This document shows, in pieces, positions 10,442-19,727 of a stretch of DNA of 64,000 nucleotides. The stretch's first letter is position 1, and each line of letters begins with the position of its first letter. The notes under the pieces were generated by a model, which saw only the letters and a program-made list of their open reading frames with translations, searched no databases and was not told the origin of the DNA. The translations under genes and the position numbers were made by a program. This DNA comes from Lachnospiraceae bacterium (GTDB taxonomy: Bacteria; Bacillota; Clostridia; Lachnospirales; Lachnospiraceae), in NCBI GenBank assembly GCA_900768755.1, contig CAAGDV010000013.1, positions 1 to 64,000 of the forward strand, in the 5' to 3' direction.

Positions 10442-10477
10442 CTGCATAAAAAATTCAGTTAAAAATACTTCGGCGCA

Positions 10478-11446
10478 TTAATATGCATTGTCTTTTATAA
10501 ATTTGATAAGTTCATCAACCTGTGTAAACGCAAGTCCGACAACCGTATCAGCAGCACCGTAATAGATTGCAATTCTTCCGGTTGCCGCGTCGGTAAGCGT
10601 CGCGCAGGGGAATGTTACGTTAGGCACATCTCCCACGCACTCGTAGAGCTCGGTAGGGTGGAAAATATATGGCTTGCAACGGTATTTTACCTTCCACGGC
10701 TCCTCAAGGTCAAGGATTGCAGCACCCATGGAATAAATCATTCCGTTGCAGGTGGTTCCCACTCCGTGGAAAATAAGGAGCCAGCCCTCGTCTGTCTTAA
10801 TCGGAATCGGGCCTGCGCCTATTTTGGTCCATGCCCAGCCTTGAGCCTGCATTACAAAACGATGGTATCCCCAATGCTCCATATCCGGACTCTGGCTGAT
10901 GTACATATCACCGAAAGGTGTGTGTCCGTTGTCACTCGGTCTTGAGAACATAAGGAACTTTCCGCCGATTTTCTCAGGGAACAGCACTCCGTTACGGTTG
11001 AACGGAAGAAATGCATTCTCAAGCCTATAGAATTTCTTAAAATCATACGAATATGCAACGCCTATTGTTGCTCCGTGGTACTGTGTACACCATGTTACAT
11101 AATATCTGTCTTCAATCCAGCACACTCTGGGGTCATATCCTGAAGCGACTCCGCACATATTGTCATCCTTATCGTAGAGGGGCAACGGATTGGGTTCAAT
11201 GTCCCAATTGATTGCATCATCACTCTTTCCAAGGAAAAGATGCTGCTCCATAGCGGTGTTATCACTTCTGAAAATACCGACAAAAGCACCATCCTTTGCA
11301 ACTACGGCGCTGTTGAAAATACTGTTGGCTCCCGGAATCTGATTTCTTTTTATAATCGGGTTGCCGCTGTATCTCCACACTATGTCGTTGCAGCCCTGCG
11401 GTCTGTCCTCCCATGGAATGTTTGGTAAGTTCTCTCCAATTATCAT
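10478..11446 (-). CDS. GH130 beta-mannoside phosphorylase (322 aa)
   Basis: Matches glycoside hydrolase family 130, five-bladed propeller enzymes that phosphorolyse beta-1,4-mannosides to mannose 1-phosphate. Typical segments are [19 protein letters not shown] near the N-terminus, GYDPRVCW near the catalytic Asp, and [18 protein letters not shown]. Length (about 320) and absence of a signal peptide fit the intracellular subfamily acting on mannooligosaccharides; mannosylglucose as substrate cannot be excluded. AAGGAG precedes the ATG. It is 44 nt after the WYL regulator, which may control it. Confidence 0.88.
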   Translation of the reverse strand: MIIGENLPNIPWEDRPQGCNDIVWRYSGNPIIKRNQIPGANSIFNSAVVAKDGAFVGIFRSDNTAMEQHLFLGKSDDAINWDIEPNPLPLYDKDDNMCGVASGYDPRVCWIEDRYYVTWCTQYHGATIGVAYSYDFKKFYRLENAFLPFNRNGVLFPEKIGGKFLMFSRPSDNGHTPFGDMYISQSPDMEHWGYHRFVMQAQGWAWTKIGAGPIPIKTDEGWLLIFHGVGTTCNGMIYSMGAAILDLEEPWKVKYRCKPYIFHPTELYECVGDVPNVTFPCATLTDAATGRIAIYYGAADTVVGLAFTQVDELIKFIKDNAY

Positions 11447-11490
11447 TTTTGATCTCCTTGTAAATATATTTTGCCCGAAGGCTTGTTAAC

Positions 11491-12483
11491 TTAATTAAGA
11501 TATGTGTCAGAAAGCCGCTTTACTTCATCCCTGACCTTCTGCACCGCCTCATCCGGTCCTATTATCTCGATTCCCGGACCAAGCGCCAGTATCCAGCCGA
11601 TAAAATGATTGCTGAACGCCACATTTACACTGGCGATGAAATGTTCATCGTCCTCCTTTACGATTTGGATGTCCTTGCCGAATCTGTCGATAAGGACATT
11701 GGCCATATTGTTGGTGCACCTTAGTCTGACCCGCTCATCCTCGCCGTCAAACATCGCAAACATCTTTTTGGCGTATGCCGCCATGTCCATGTCCATATAC
11801 TGCGCCCGGCCTTTTCGTCTGTCAGATGTAAGGCTGATTTGTAACATCTTATCGACCCTGAAATGTTTTATTTTATTCTCAGCGCTGTCAAAAGCGACAA
11901 GATAGTAATTCTCATCGTCCCACATAAGTGCCCACGGGCTGATCCGGTAAAGTCTGCCATCATGCTTTAACTCCATCTCCTTATGCATGTTCCACTGAAA
12001 ATACTGAAAAGTAATCTCAACATTGCTGTTAATCGCATCGTGAATGAGGTCCACATTATAGTAGATGCTCTCATTCATTGTTTTGACGCGACCCGCGACA
12101 TATACCTGCCTGTGAAGGATTCCGGCGTCGTGTCTGCTGGCAAGGCTGCAAAGCTTTTTGATAAGCTCGGTAGATTTCTTCTGTGTAATGAATTTGGCCG
12201 ACTGCACCGAATCGACCAGAAGCTTGAGCTCGGCAAGCTCAAAATCACGGCTCCCGACATAATAGCAGTAATCCCTGTCCATGGGTTCGCCAATGATATC
12301 TATTCCGAAGAGCCTGAGTTTCTCTATGTCATCATATATGCTCTTTCTCTCGGCAGCGACCCCGTATTGGGCGAGCATCTCGATAATCCGGTTCATTGTC
12401 AGATAATGCCTGTCATCCGTTTCTTCCAAAAAAATCTTCAACAGATACATTATTTTCAGTTTCTGGTTAGACTCGCGCGCCAT
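11491..12483 (-). CDS. WYL-domain transcriptional regulator (330 aa)
   Basis: An N-terminal winged HTH of the DeoR/HTH_11 type (about 1-70, with MNRIIEMLAQYGVAAERKSI) is followed by a WYL ligand-sensing domain (about 150-240, ISPWALMWDDENYYLVAFD) and a WCX C-terminal region (about 250-328). Such proteins are one-component regulators. It starts 2 nt after the YitT gene and precedes the GH130 gene; the ligand is unknown. Confidence 0.88.
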   Translation of the reverse strand: MARESNQKLKIMYLLKIFLEETDDRHYLTMNRIIEMLAQYGVAAERKSIYDDIEKLRLFGIDIIGEPMDRDYCYYVGSRDFELAELKLLVDSVQSAKFITQKKSTELIKKLCSLASRHDAGILHRQVYVAGRVKTMNESIYYNVDLIHDAINSNVEITFQYFQWNMHKEMELKHDGRLYRISPWALMWDDENYYLVAFDSAENKIKHFRVDKMLQISLTSDRRKGRAQYMDMDMAAYAKKMFAMFDGEDERVRLRCTNNMANVLIDRFGKDIQIVKEDDEHFIASVNVAFSNHFIGWILALGPGIEIIGPDEAVQKVRDEVKRLSDTYLN

Positions 12484-12485
12484 AG

Positions 12486-13412
12486 CTAAACCGTCCTGTT
12501 TATGTTATCACCGGCGTTCACATCTGAATCCGCGCCGGCTGCGTCCGAATTGTCCTTTTCGTGAACCAGCTCCACTGATTTGATATGTTTTCCGATAATC
12601 TCGGAAACATCGCTGATTGTGACAAAGGCGGACGAATCAATCGTATCGATTATATGTTTGAGTTCCCACACCTCAAAGGTTGTGACAACGCAGTATACTA
12701 TCTTCTTCTCACCGCTCACCAGTCCCGTCGCGTTCATAATTGTGACTGTGCGCCCGAGTCTTTTGTATATCTTGTTGGCAAGGCTTTGGACATTGCCGCC
12801 GTCCGTTATTATCATGGCAGCTTTCGCTTGGTCCATTCCGTTCTCGACCATATCAATTACCTTTGAGGTAATAAAATAAGTGAGCAGGCTGTACATCGCC
12901 CTGTCCCATCCGAACAAAAAACCTGCTGCGGAATATATGACAATGTTAAAAATAAGCACCGTCCTTCCGACCGGAAATTTGAATCTCCTGTTCAAAAGAA
13001 TTGCAACCGTCTCCGTTCCGTCAAGGCATCCGCCAAACCTGATTACGAGCCCCACGCCGATTCCGAGTATCAACCCGCCGAAGCACACCGCCAAAAGAGT
13101 CTGCTCCGTGACGTTTGCCCACGGCTCAAAAACTGCGAGAAAAACAGAGAAGACTACCATGGAAAAAGCAGATTTTATTACAAACCTGCCGCCAAGCCTA
13201 CGGGCACCCATAACAAGAAAAGGCAGGTTAATCACAACCGTCAAAATGCTCAGAGGAATCAAAGATAAATTGTTGATAATAATACTTATTCCGACAACTC
13301 CACCGTCGAGTATCATATTCGGCACGAGAAATTCCTCAATCGCAAAAGCCGCAATAATTGAGCCGACAGCAAGCATAAAATATTCCAAAACAATTTTTAT
13401 CTTATTGTTCAA
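12486..13412 (-). CDS. YitT/DUF161 family membrane protein (308 aa)
   Basis: Five or six hydrophobic helices in the first 190 residues (for example FMLAVGSIIAAFAIEEF and LILGIGVGLVIRFGG) precede a cytosolic DUF2179 domain (about 220-285). The family is conserved in Firmicutes; substrate and function are unclear. The start is a TTG, as no in-frame ATG lies close by; GGGGG is 8 nt upstream. It lies between meso-DAP dehydrogenase and the WYL regulator with gaps of 21 and 2 nt, suggesting one transcript. Confidence 0.88.
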   Translation of the reverse strand: MNNKIKIVLEYFMLAVGSIIAAFAIEEFLVPNMILDGGVVGISIIINNLSLIPLSILTVVINLPFLVMGARRLGGRFVIKSAFSMVVFSVFLAVFEPWANVTEQTLLAVCFGGLILGIGVGLVIRFGGCLDGTETVAILLNRRFKFPVGRTVLIFNIVIYSAAGFLFGWDRAMYSLLTYFITSKVIDMVENGMDQAKAAMIITDGGNVQSLANKIYKRLGRTVTIMNATGLVSGEKKIVYCVVTTFEVWELKHIIDTIDSSAFVTISDVSEIIGKHIKSVELVHEKDNSDAAGADSDVNAGDNINRTV

Positions 13413-13433
13413 CGTTGTACCCCCGGGTAAATG

Positions 13434-14411
13434 CTACAGCATCTTTTTTCTGAGTTCCGCACCCGAAAGCGGACTAAGATATGCAGGGGCGATATCAAAT
13501 ACTGTCTTACAGCCTCTCACGCCTTCATTGTAGAGCCTGTTGATTGCGCGTCCGTAAGCCACCAGCACCGAGCCCGTGAACTCCGGATTGGAATCCAGCT
13601 GCAATCTGTATTCAATGACATGCTTATTCTCTTTGTTAAATCCTGTAACGCCTGTGCGGAACACGTTGCCGCCGTGGGGAATTCCCGCATGGTCACGCAT
13701 CAGTTCCTCTTCGCTTATAAAATGAACCGTGGTGTCATAATCGGCAAAATAGTTCGGCATGGTCTTTATCTCATTCTCTATTGCCGCCAAATCCGCACCT
13801 TCCATGGCAACAACATAGCATTCCCTTATGTGCTTCTCCCTCGTCGAAAGCGTCGGGTTCTCTCCCGCGCGCACAGCCTCAAGTGCGGCATCCACGGGGA
13901 TTGTATACTGTCTCGCATCCTTAACTCCCGCAATTCTCCTGATTGCGTCAGAATGTCCCTGGCTCACTCCTTTTCCCCAGAAAGTATAATCATTGCCCTC
14001 AGGCAGAACAGCATTGGCATAAAGCCTATTTAATGAGAACATTCCCGGGTCCCAGCCGCAGGAAATCAGCGCAATATGTCCGCTCTCTTTCGCTGCCGCA
14101 TCCACCGCATCAAAATGTTCAGGAATCCTTGCGTGTGTATCAAAACTGTCAATAACATTAAAATAACGTGCAATCTCCGGTGTCTGCTTTGGCAGATCCG
14201 TAGCGCTTCCTCCGCAGAGAAAAACAACATCTATCTTATTCCTGAAACTGCAAAGCTCGTCTACGGAATACACCGGCGCACCACTCACTGTTGTGATACT
14301 TCCGGGGTCTCTCCTTGAGAATACTCCGAAAAGTTCAACATCGTCATTCTGTAATATTGCAGATTCCACTCCTTTTGCAAGGTTTCCGTATCCGACAATA
14401 GCTGCTCTCAT
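13434..14411 (-). CDS. ddh: meso-Diaminopimelate dehydrogenase (325 aa)
   Basis: NADPH-dependent enzyme that makes meso-diaminopimelate directly from tetrahydrodipicolinate and ammonia, supplying lysine and peptidoglycan. The N-terminal Rossmann motif is VGYGNLAKGVE; the substrate region CGWDPGMFSLNRLY and the segment GKGVSQGHSDAIRRI are characteristic. Length is typical. GGGAGG lies 7 nt before the ATG. It bypasses the succinylase/acetylase branch, a common trait in Lachnospiraceae and Bacteroidetes. Confidence 0.95.
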   Translation of the reverse strand: MRAAIVGYGNLAKGVESAILQNDDVELFGVFSRRDPGSITTVSGAPVYSVDELCSFRNKIDVVFLCGGSATDLPKQTPEIARYFNVIDSFDTHARIPEHFDAVDAAAKESGHIALISCGWDPGMFSLNRLYANAVLPEGNDYTFWGKGVSQGHSDAIRRIAGVKDARQYTIPVDAALEAVRAGENPTLSTREKHIRECYVVAMEGADLAAIENEIKTMPNYFADYDTTVHFISEEELMRDHAGIPHGGNVFRTGVTGFNKENKHVIEYRLQLDSNPEFTGSVLVAYGRAINRLYNEGVRGCKTVFDIAPAYLSPLSGAELRKKML

Positions 14412-14429
14412 AAAAATGCCTCCCGAATA

Positions 14430-16064
14430 TTAAATATGCTGTGATAAATATACTTCAAACTGTGAAATCGGAAGCGGTTTTGAGTAGAAATAGCCCTGAA
14501 TGTAATCGCATCCGAGTTCCTTAATTCTCTCCCTCTGCTCGTCCGTCTCAACGCCCTCCGCAACCGACTCAAGGTTCAGCATCTTAGCTAACTGCATTGA
14601 GAAATTAAGGACATTCCTGTCCGTTCCCGGCTTATCCTTCTGAATAAGGCTCATGTCAAGCTTAAGGACATCAAGCTCCAGCTCGTTGAGCGTAAACAGT
14701 GAAGAATACCCCGTCCCGAAATCATCAAGTTCAATCACAAATCCTTTTCGGTGGAGATTCTTGACAATCTCCGCAGTCTGCTCCGGATTGTCCGAAAAAA
14801 TGCTCTCGGTTATCTCAATGTGAATATATTCATGTTCAATGCCGTACTTGTCCACCATCGCAGTAAATACATCGGCAAGCTCAGCTTCCTCAAAATCTCT
14901 TCTCGACATGTTGACCGAAATCGGAACAATGGGTCTTCCCTCTGACTTCCACTGTGCAATCATCGAGCAAACCTGATCTACAACGTATCTGTCCAATTTT
15001 TTTATAAAACCATTGCGCTCAAACAACGGGATAAATACGCCGGGGTTCATAAATCCAATCTCCGGATGTATCCATCTCACCAAAGCCTCCGCACCGCCGG
15101 TCTTGTCAGTGTGAAGATTGTGCTTCGGCTGAAGGTATACCTGGAACTCTCTCCTCTCAAGTGCCTCATCCATATTCTCCACAATCTGCTGCTGGATTAA
15201 CAGATTCTGACGGAGCCTGTCATCATACACGGCGCAGTTAACGCCGTACGCGCCCTTTATGCTGTCGACCGCCAGTCTTGCACGGTCACACATCGCCTGT
15301 GCGGATATATTTCTGTCAAAACTCGTGTAGTATATTCCGTGTTTCCAGTTAAGGTTGGGAACGGGTGAATTCTTAAGTATCTCCTCTGCGAGACGACGTC
15401 CTTCTTCACGGCTCTGGGGTCTGGCGTACTGAAGGCAGACAAACTTATCGGCGTTGATACGCGCACCAAGAATGTAGTTGTCCGGCATAATCTTTTTCTC
15501 TGCCTTGGCAAGATACTTTAAAAGCCGGTCTCCCATCTCAACTCCGTACTTCTCATTAATCATCTTGAAATTCTCGATATCCGATACAAGGAGTCGGTAA
15601 TCCGTGTCAGGATTATCGGCAAGAATCTCCTCCACCCTTCGGAAAAAGAACTCCTTGGTGTACAGTCCTGTGAGCTCATCCTTGTGAAATTTGTATATCT
15701 GGGTTATATCCTGATGACTTCCCTCAATACGGATTCCCTGTGTATATGAGTTATCGCGCACACCGCCGCACCGCACATACATCATGCCCTTCGTGGGATG
15801 AAACCACGGGTACTGGATCTCCGCATGCTCTCCGGATATCATCTTCTCAACTCCCGTGTTGACCGTGTCAAGATAATCCCTATGAATATTGTTAAACCAT
15901 ATATCATAAGTATCTTCAGGTGAAACATTCCCGGTAACTCCCAGAAGTTCCTTCATACAGTTGTCAGCCAAAAGTCTCGGAGGGAAGCCCTCGTCCATCT
16001 CAATGGCCCATATACCAATATTTGCTTTTTGTAGAATCTCGTCTCTTATCTCACACTTATCCAT
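14430..16064 (-). CDS. PAS-GGDEF(degenerate)-EAL cyclic di-GMP phosphodiesterase (544 aa)
   Basis: A PAS-like sensory segment (about 1-125) precedes a GGDEF domain (about 130-290) whose signature is ARINADKFV instead of GGDEF, so cyclase activity is unlikely. The EAL domain (about 300-540) keeps the expected motifs: EALVRW, the Asn of SVNMSRRDF, EITESIF, DDFGTGYSS, the Lys of VLKLDMS and EGVETDEQ. It should therefore hydrolyse cyclic di-GMP. No membrane segment is visible. It ends 18 nt before ddh. Confidence 0.9.
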   Translation of the reverse strand: MDKCEIRDEILQKANIGIWAIEMDEGFPPRLLADNCMKELLGVTGNVSPEDTYDIWFNNIHRDYLDTVNTGVEKMISGEHAEIQYPWFHPTKGMMYVRCGGVRDNSYTQGIRIEGSHQDITQIYKFHKDELTGLYTKEFFFRRVEEILADNPDTDYRLLVSDIENFKMINEKYGVEMGDRLLKYLAKAEKKIMPDNYILGARINADKFVCLQYARPQSREEGRRLAEEILKNSPVPNLNWKHGIYYTSFDRNISAQAMCDRARLAVDSIKGAYGVNCAVYDDRLRQNLLIQQQIVENMDEALERREFQVYLQPKHNLHTDKTGGAEALVRWIHPEIGFMNPGVFIPLFERNGFIKKLDRYVVDQVCSMIAQWKSEGRPIVPISVNMSRRDFEEAELADVFTAMVDKYGIEHEYIHIEITESIFSDNPEQTAEIVKNLHRKGFVIELDDFGTGYSSLFTLNELELDVLKLDMSLIQKDKPGTDRNVLNFSMQLAKMLNLESVAEGVETDEQRERIKELGCDYIQGYFYSKPLPISQFEVYLSQHI

Positions 16065-16094
16065 AAGGTATCCCCCACAACCAAAAAACGAGTT

Positions 16095-16139
16095 GATAAA
16101 GTTCCACTTTTATCATAGCACAAAGACAAAAGAATGCAA
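16095..16139 (-). promoter_or_regulatory. Promoter of the GGDEF/EAL gene with a palindrome over the -10
   Basis: TTGCAT (16134-16139) and TATGAT (16112-16117) are spaced 16 bp on the minus strand. A near-palindrome GATAAA...TTTATC (16095-16114) overlaps the -10 and could be an operator. Confidence 0.5.
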
Positions 16140-16171
16140 CCGATTTACCACCATTTTTTCAAATCTTCACC

Positions 16172-18886
16172 CTATAATCTGCCATTCCAGTCGTCAAGCA
16201 GCTGTATACATCTGTCAATATCCATTTCGGCAATGGCCGCTGAAAGACTGCTGACTGCCTCCATATCCTCGGCGGGCAGTTCATGCGTCCCAATCTCCTC
16301 CGCTAAAGACTCCGCAGTGTCAAGGTCAAGCTCATCAATGGCGTTACGTATGTCTGACAGCATAAGCTTCAAATCTTCATCCTTAATTGCGTTCCGTCCG
16401 TGATTGTCCTTCTCAGGCACGTAAAAAAACGGTGCAAGCGAGGTCTGAAGATTTCTGTATTCTTCAAGCATCTCATCCGTAAGCTTATGAATTGAAGCAA
16501 TATCGTGTCTGTTTCCTGCGGCTTCAAGATTCTCGGCCCTCCGCGAAAGCGACAGCGCTCCAATCTGCTTTGACGAGCTCTTAAGCGCATGAACCTCAAC
16601 AATATAATTTCCGATATCCTCATCAGTTTCGAATGACTTGATTTTCTGTATTTTTTTGTCCACCATTCCGTAGTAATCTTTAAGGACCTTCCAATACAGC
16701 TGTTTTGACTTCAAAAGGCTTAACGCGTATCCCGTGTCAAGAAAAGTAATTGCGTCAACATCCTCATCGTTTCGTATATTCAATGCTGCCCGCTCAAGCT
16801 GTTCCCTGACATCCACTTCCGTTATTTTGTCCTTCGGAAGCCATTTTTTCAGAGCTCCAAAAAGAGCTCCTACCTCTATAGGTTTGGCAACAAAATCATT
16901 CATCCCCGCTGCCAGAAACTCCTCTCTGGCTCCCGTCAGGGCATTGGCGGTCAGCGCAATAACCGGCACATCACTATAGCCCGCGATGCCTTCCCTTATT
17001 GCACGGGTTGCTTCGATTCCGTCCATCTCAGGCATCATGTGGTCCATGAAAATCAAATCATATTTTTTCTCACCAGCCATTCTGATGGCATCCGCTCCGC
17101 TTACCGCCATATCCACCTGCATATTAAGCGGTTCCAGAAGCCCTACGGCAACTGAGAGATTTACGTCATTGTCATCAACCACCAGAACCTTGGCATCCGG
17201 TGCCGTAAAACTGCTCTCGTTTTTGTCTCCCGGAATCTGCAGTACCGACATTGCCTTATGCTGGAGGACCTCCGCCAGGCCTATAACAGAAACAGGTTTT
17301 TTGAGTATAATCTGATTGTCTTTTTCCGCCGTTCTGGTACTGTTAATGCCGCACAAAATAATGAGTTTTGTGCCGGAAAGCGCATCGGCAGCAGCGATTA
17401 TTTCGTCCGAAAGCACGCTCTCTTCAACCAGGATATAATTGACATCGGCGCGTTCGATATAATATGTCATCCTATCCGGTTCAACCTCTATATATTGTGC
17501 ACCAAGCGCCAGCATATCCTTGCGCACCTGCTTTTTGACATAGGGATTGCCGATTATGCCGAGAATGCTCGGGCAGTCCGTAAGCAGTTCGATAGAACGC
17601 ACCGGATTGACAGTTTTCTGCGGTATTTCAAAAGAGAATGTACTTCCCTGTCCGTATGTACTCTCAACACGAATCGTACCTCCCATAGCGTCGGTGAGTT
17701 CTTTTACAATTGCAAGACCCAGTCCGGTTCCCTCCACCTTCCTGTTTCTCTTGCTGTCCACCTGCTCAAAAGACTTAAAAATCTTTGGAAGGTCTTCTTC
17801 CTTGATTCCTATTCCGGTGTCGGTTACGGCGCCCAGAAGCATTATTCTCTCACCATCGAGCGGTCTCTGCCTGATACTTAACATGACCTGTCCGTGGTTG
17901 GTGAATTTGACGGCATTGCTAGCAAGGTTGACTATTATCTGTTTTATTCTTATATCGTCGCCCGTAAGCTCACAAGGAATCGCCGGGTCCATATCGACCA
18001 CAAACTCTATGTCCTTGCTGCCCACCCTGCTTGAAATAATGTTGGATACCTCCGTTACCATTCCAACGGGTGAGTATTCAGTCTCAATGATAGACATTTT
18101 CTGGGCCTCAAGCTTGGAATAATCAAGAATATCGTTAATTATTGCCAGAAGCATCTCGGCGGAAGAAAGCACCTGTCCGATGTATTCACGCGCTTTCAAA
18201 GACATTTCCTCCCTAAGCGCAATCTGCGACATTCCGATAATTGCATTCATCGGGGTCCTTATTTCATGGCTCATATTTGCAAGAAAATCCGTTTTAGCGG
18301 CTACCGCCTTAAACGCCGTCATACTCTCTTTCTTTGCCACATATGCTTTGTAAGCCATGGAAGACAGAATCTGAGCGAAGGTATAGATAAAATTGGTGCA
18401 TCGTTCGATTGCAGCCACCGGAATAATGCTCGTCTCCTTTGCGGCTTCAAGAAATTCCTCCTCGTCGACTCCGATTTCTTTTGCTGTCCTGCGCATTGCC
18501 TCAAGGTTAGGCGCCTGTGACAATACCTGTCCGCCGATAAAGCTTCCAATCATCCTGCCGTTAAGCATAATCGGAGCAGCAAAATCCACCAGATTGGCAT
18601 GACAGAAATAGTACACCGGTTTCTTCTGCTCAAGCGCCTCGATGGCACCCATTTTGTCGCAGTTCTCGCACCTTTTTCTTCCCTCCTCGGTTTTTCGGCA
18701 GAAATCAGTACAGAAACGGGAAAAATTACTTCCCTTGGTTATAGGCACTCCGTCCTCATCAGTGATGATTGTAGCGAGTCTCGTTACCCTGGAAACCGCA
18801 TCCTGGGCAAGCTGAAGTTCCTCCACCTCCAAAAGGTCGGTAAGTTTAATCTGTTCCTCGTTGGGAACGAATCTTTCATCTTCCAT
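16172..18886 (-). CDS. PocR-domain hybrid sensor histidine kinase (904 aa)
   Basis: Domains in order: an N-terminal PocR-type sensory domain (about 20-180) with a Cys cluster (Cys59, Cys63, Cys73, Cys76); HisKA with His207 in NMSHEIRTP; HATPase_c (EGTGLGLAIVKELTDAMGG); a receiver-like region lacking the acceptor; a receiver domain with the acceptor Asp in FMDHMMPEMDG; and a C-terminal Hpt domain (VHALKSSSKQIGA). No membrane helix is evident, so it probably senses a cytosolic ligand. ATG at 18886, 5 nt after GGAGG, is preferred to the upstream GTG and TTG. It follows the response regulator by 11 nt. Confidence 0.9.
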   Translation of the reverse strand: MEDERFVPNEEQIKLTDLLEVEELQLAQDAVSRVTRLATIITDEDGVPITKGSNFSRFCTDFCRKTEEGRKRCENCDKMGAIEALEQKKPVYYFCHANLVDFAAPIMLNGRMIGSFIGGQVLSQAPNLEAMRRTAKEIGVDEEEFLEAAKETSIIPVAAIERCTNFIYTFAQILSSMAYKAYVAKKESMTAFKAVAAKTDFLANMSHEIRTPMNAIIGMSQIALREEMSLKAREYIGQVLSSAEMLLAIINDILDYSKLEAQKMSIIETEYSPVGMVTEVSNIISSRVGSKDIEFVVDMDPAIPCELTGDDIRIKQIIVNLASNAVKFTNHGQVMLSIRQRPLDGERIMLLGAVTDTGIGIKEEDLPKIFKSFEQVDSKRNRKVEGTGLGLAIVKELTDAMGGTIRVESTYGQGSTFSFEIPQKTVNPVRSIELLTDCPSILGIIGNPYVKKQVRKDMLALGAQYIEVEPDRMTYYIERADVNYILVEESVLSDEIIAAADALSGTKLIILCGINSTRTAEKDNQIILKKPVSVIGLAEVLQHKAMSVLQIPGDKNESSFTAPDAKVLVVDDNDVNLSVAVGLLEPLNMQVDMAVSGADAIRMAGEKKYDLIFMDHMMPEMDGIEATRAIREGIAGYSDVPVIALTANALTGAREEFLAAGMNDFVAKPIEVGALFGALKKWLPKDKITEVDVREQLERAALNIRNDEDVDAITFLDTGYALSLLKSKQLYWKVLKDYYGMVDKKIQKIKSFETDEDIGNYIVEVHALKSSSKQIGALSLSRRAENLEAAGNRHDIASIHKLTDEMLEEYRNLQTSLAPFFYVPEKDNHGRNAIKDEDLKLMLSDIRNAIDELDLDTAESLAEEIGTHELPAEDMEAVSSLSAAIAEMDIDRCIQLLDDWNGRL

Positions 18887-18897
18887 CAACACCTCCG

Positions 18898-19707
18898 CTA
18901 TGCCAAAAGACTGTCAAGTGTCTGTTCAAGTCTGTCGCTGTCAACCGGCTTTAAAAGGTACGCGTTAGGCTTCAGTGCAAGCACGGATTTTATCATATTG
19001 CTGTCAGATATTCCCGTAAGGAACACTACCGGAATGTCCAAAAGCCGTTCGTCAGCCTTTATTGCCTCAAACACCTCGCGTCCGCTCATCTCCGGCATTT
19101 CATAATCCAGAAGAACAATGTCTGCGTGTTTCTGGGACAGGTACTTTAAGCCGAATTTTCCTGACGGGGCCGTGGCAACGACATACCGGTCTTCCAGATA
19201 TCTCTTTATGGTTCTTAACATCAACGGGTCGTCATCAATGACAAGCACATGCTTCTTCTCCCTGCTTTTTTCCTCTTCTCTGGCAAGTTTTTCGATTCTT
19301 TCTTCTTCCGCGCGTCTGGCTTCCCGCTCAGCCAGAACGCATTCCAGCTTTGCCAGAATATCCTTCTCTATTGTTTTTATTGAAAGCGGTTTCTCAAGTG
19401 ACATATGCACGGACCTCGCTATCAGAGGATTAAGCGAAGCAATGTCGTCAGCATCACCGATAACTACAAAAACTGCGTCCGAATTCTCCAGAAAATGCCT
19501 TGCCGCCCTCAGATTGTCCGTATCCCTTGCATTGTCCCTTCCCATGCAGTACACAAATACCTCAGGATCAAAATACTGTATGTGTGCAAGCATATCAGGA
19601 AGTCTGTCAGATGAAGACATGCATTGGAATTCATCGTCCGTGTGCAGGAAAAAATCGTCCATTACAGCATCCTGATTACCTGCCAAAAGAACCCTTATTT
19701 TAGCCAT
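18898..19707 (-). CDS. Response regulator with tandem receiver-like domains (269 aa)
   Basis: The N-terminal half (1-117) looks like a receiver that has lost the acidic acceptor context. A charged coiled coil (about 118-152, AEREARRAEEERIEK) links it to a canonical receiver (153-269) with the acidic pocket VIDDD and acceptor Asp201 (LLDYEMPEMSG). No DNA-binding or enzymatic output domain is present, so it probably acts through protein contacts, most likely with the hybrid kinase next to it. It lies 20 nt after the GH5 gene. Confidence 0.85.
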   Translation of the reverse strand: MAKIRVLLAGNQDAVMDDFFLHTDDEFQCMSSSDRLPDMLAHIQYFDPEVFVYCMGRDNARDTDNLRAARHFLENSDAVFVVIGDADDIASLNPLIARSVHMSLEKPLSIKTIEKDILAKLECVLAEREARRAEEERIEKLAREEEKSREKKHVLVIDDDPLMLRTIKRYLEDRYVVATAPSGKFGLKYLSQKHADIVLLDYEMPEMSGREVFEAIKADERLLDIPVVFLTGISDSNMIKSVLALKPNAYLLKPVDSDRLEQTLDSLLA

Positions 19708-19727
19708 ATATACCCTCCGTAGTAAAT

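Noticed and set aside
10325..10447. Upstream extension of uvrB by 41 codons
   Set aside because: It covers the LexA box and promoter and is not conserved; the ATG at 10324 has a ribosome site.
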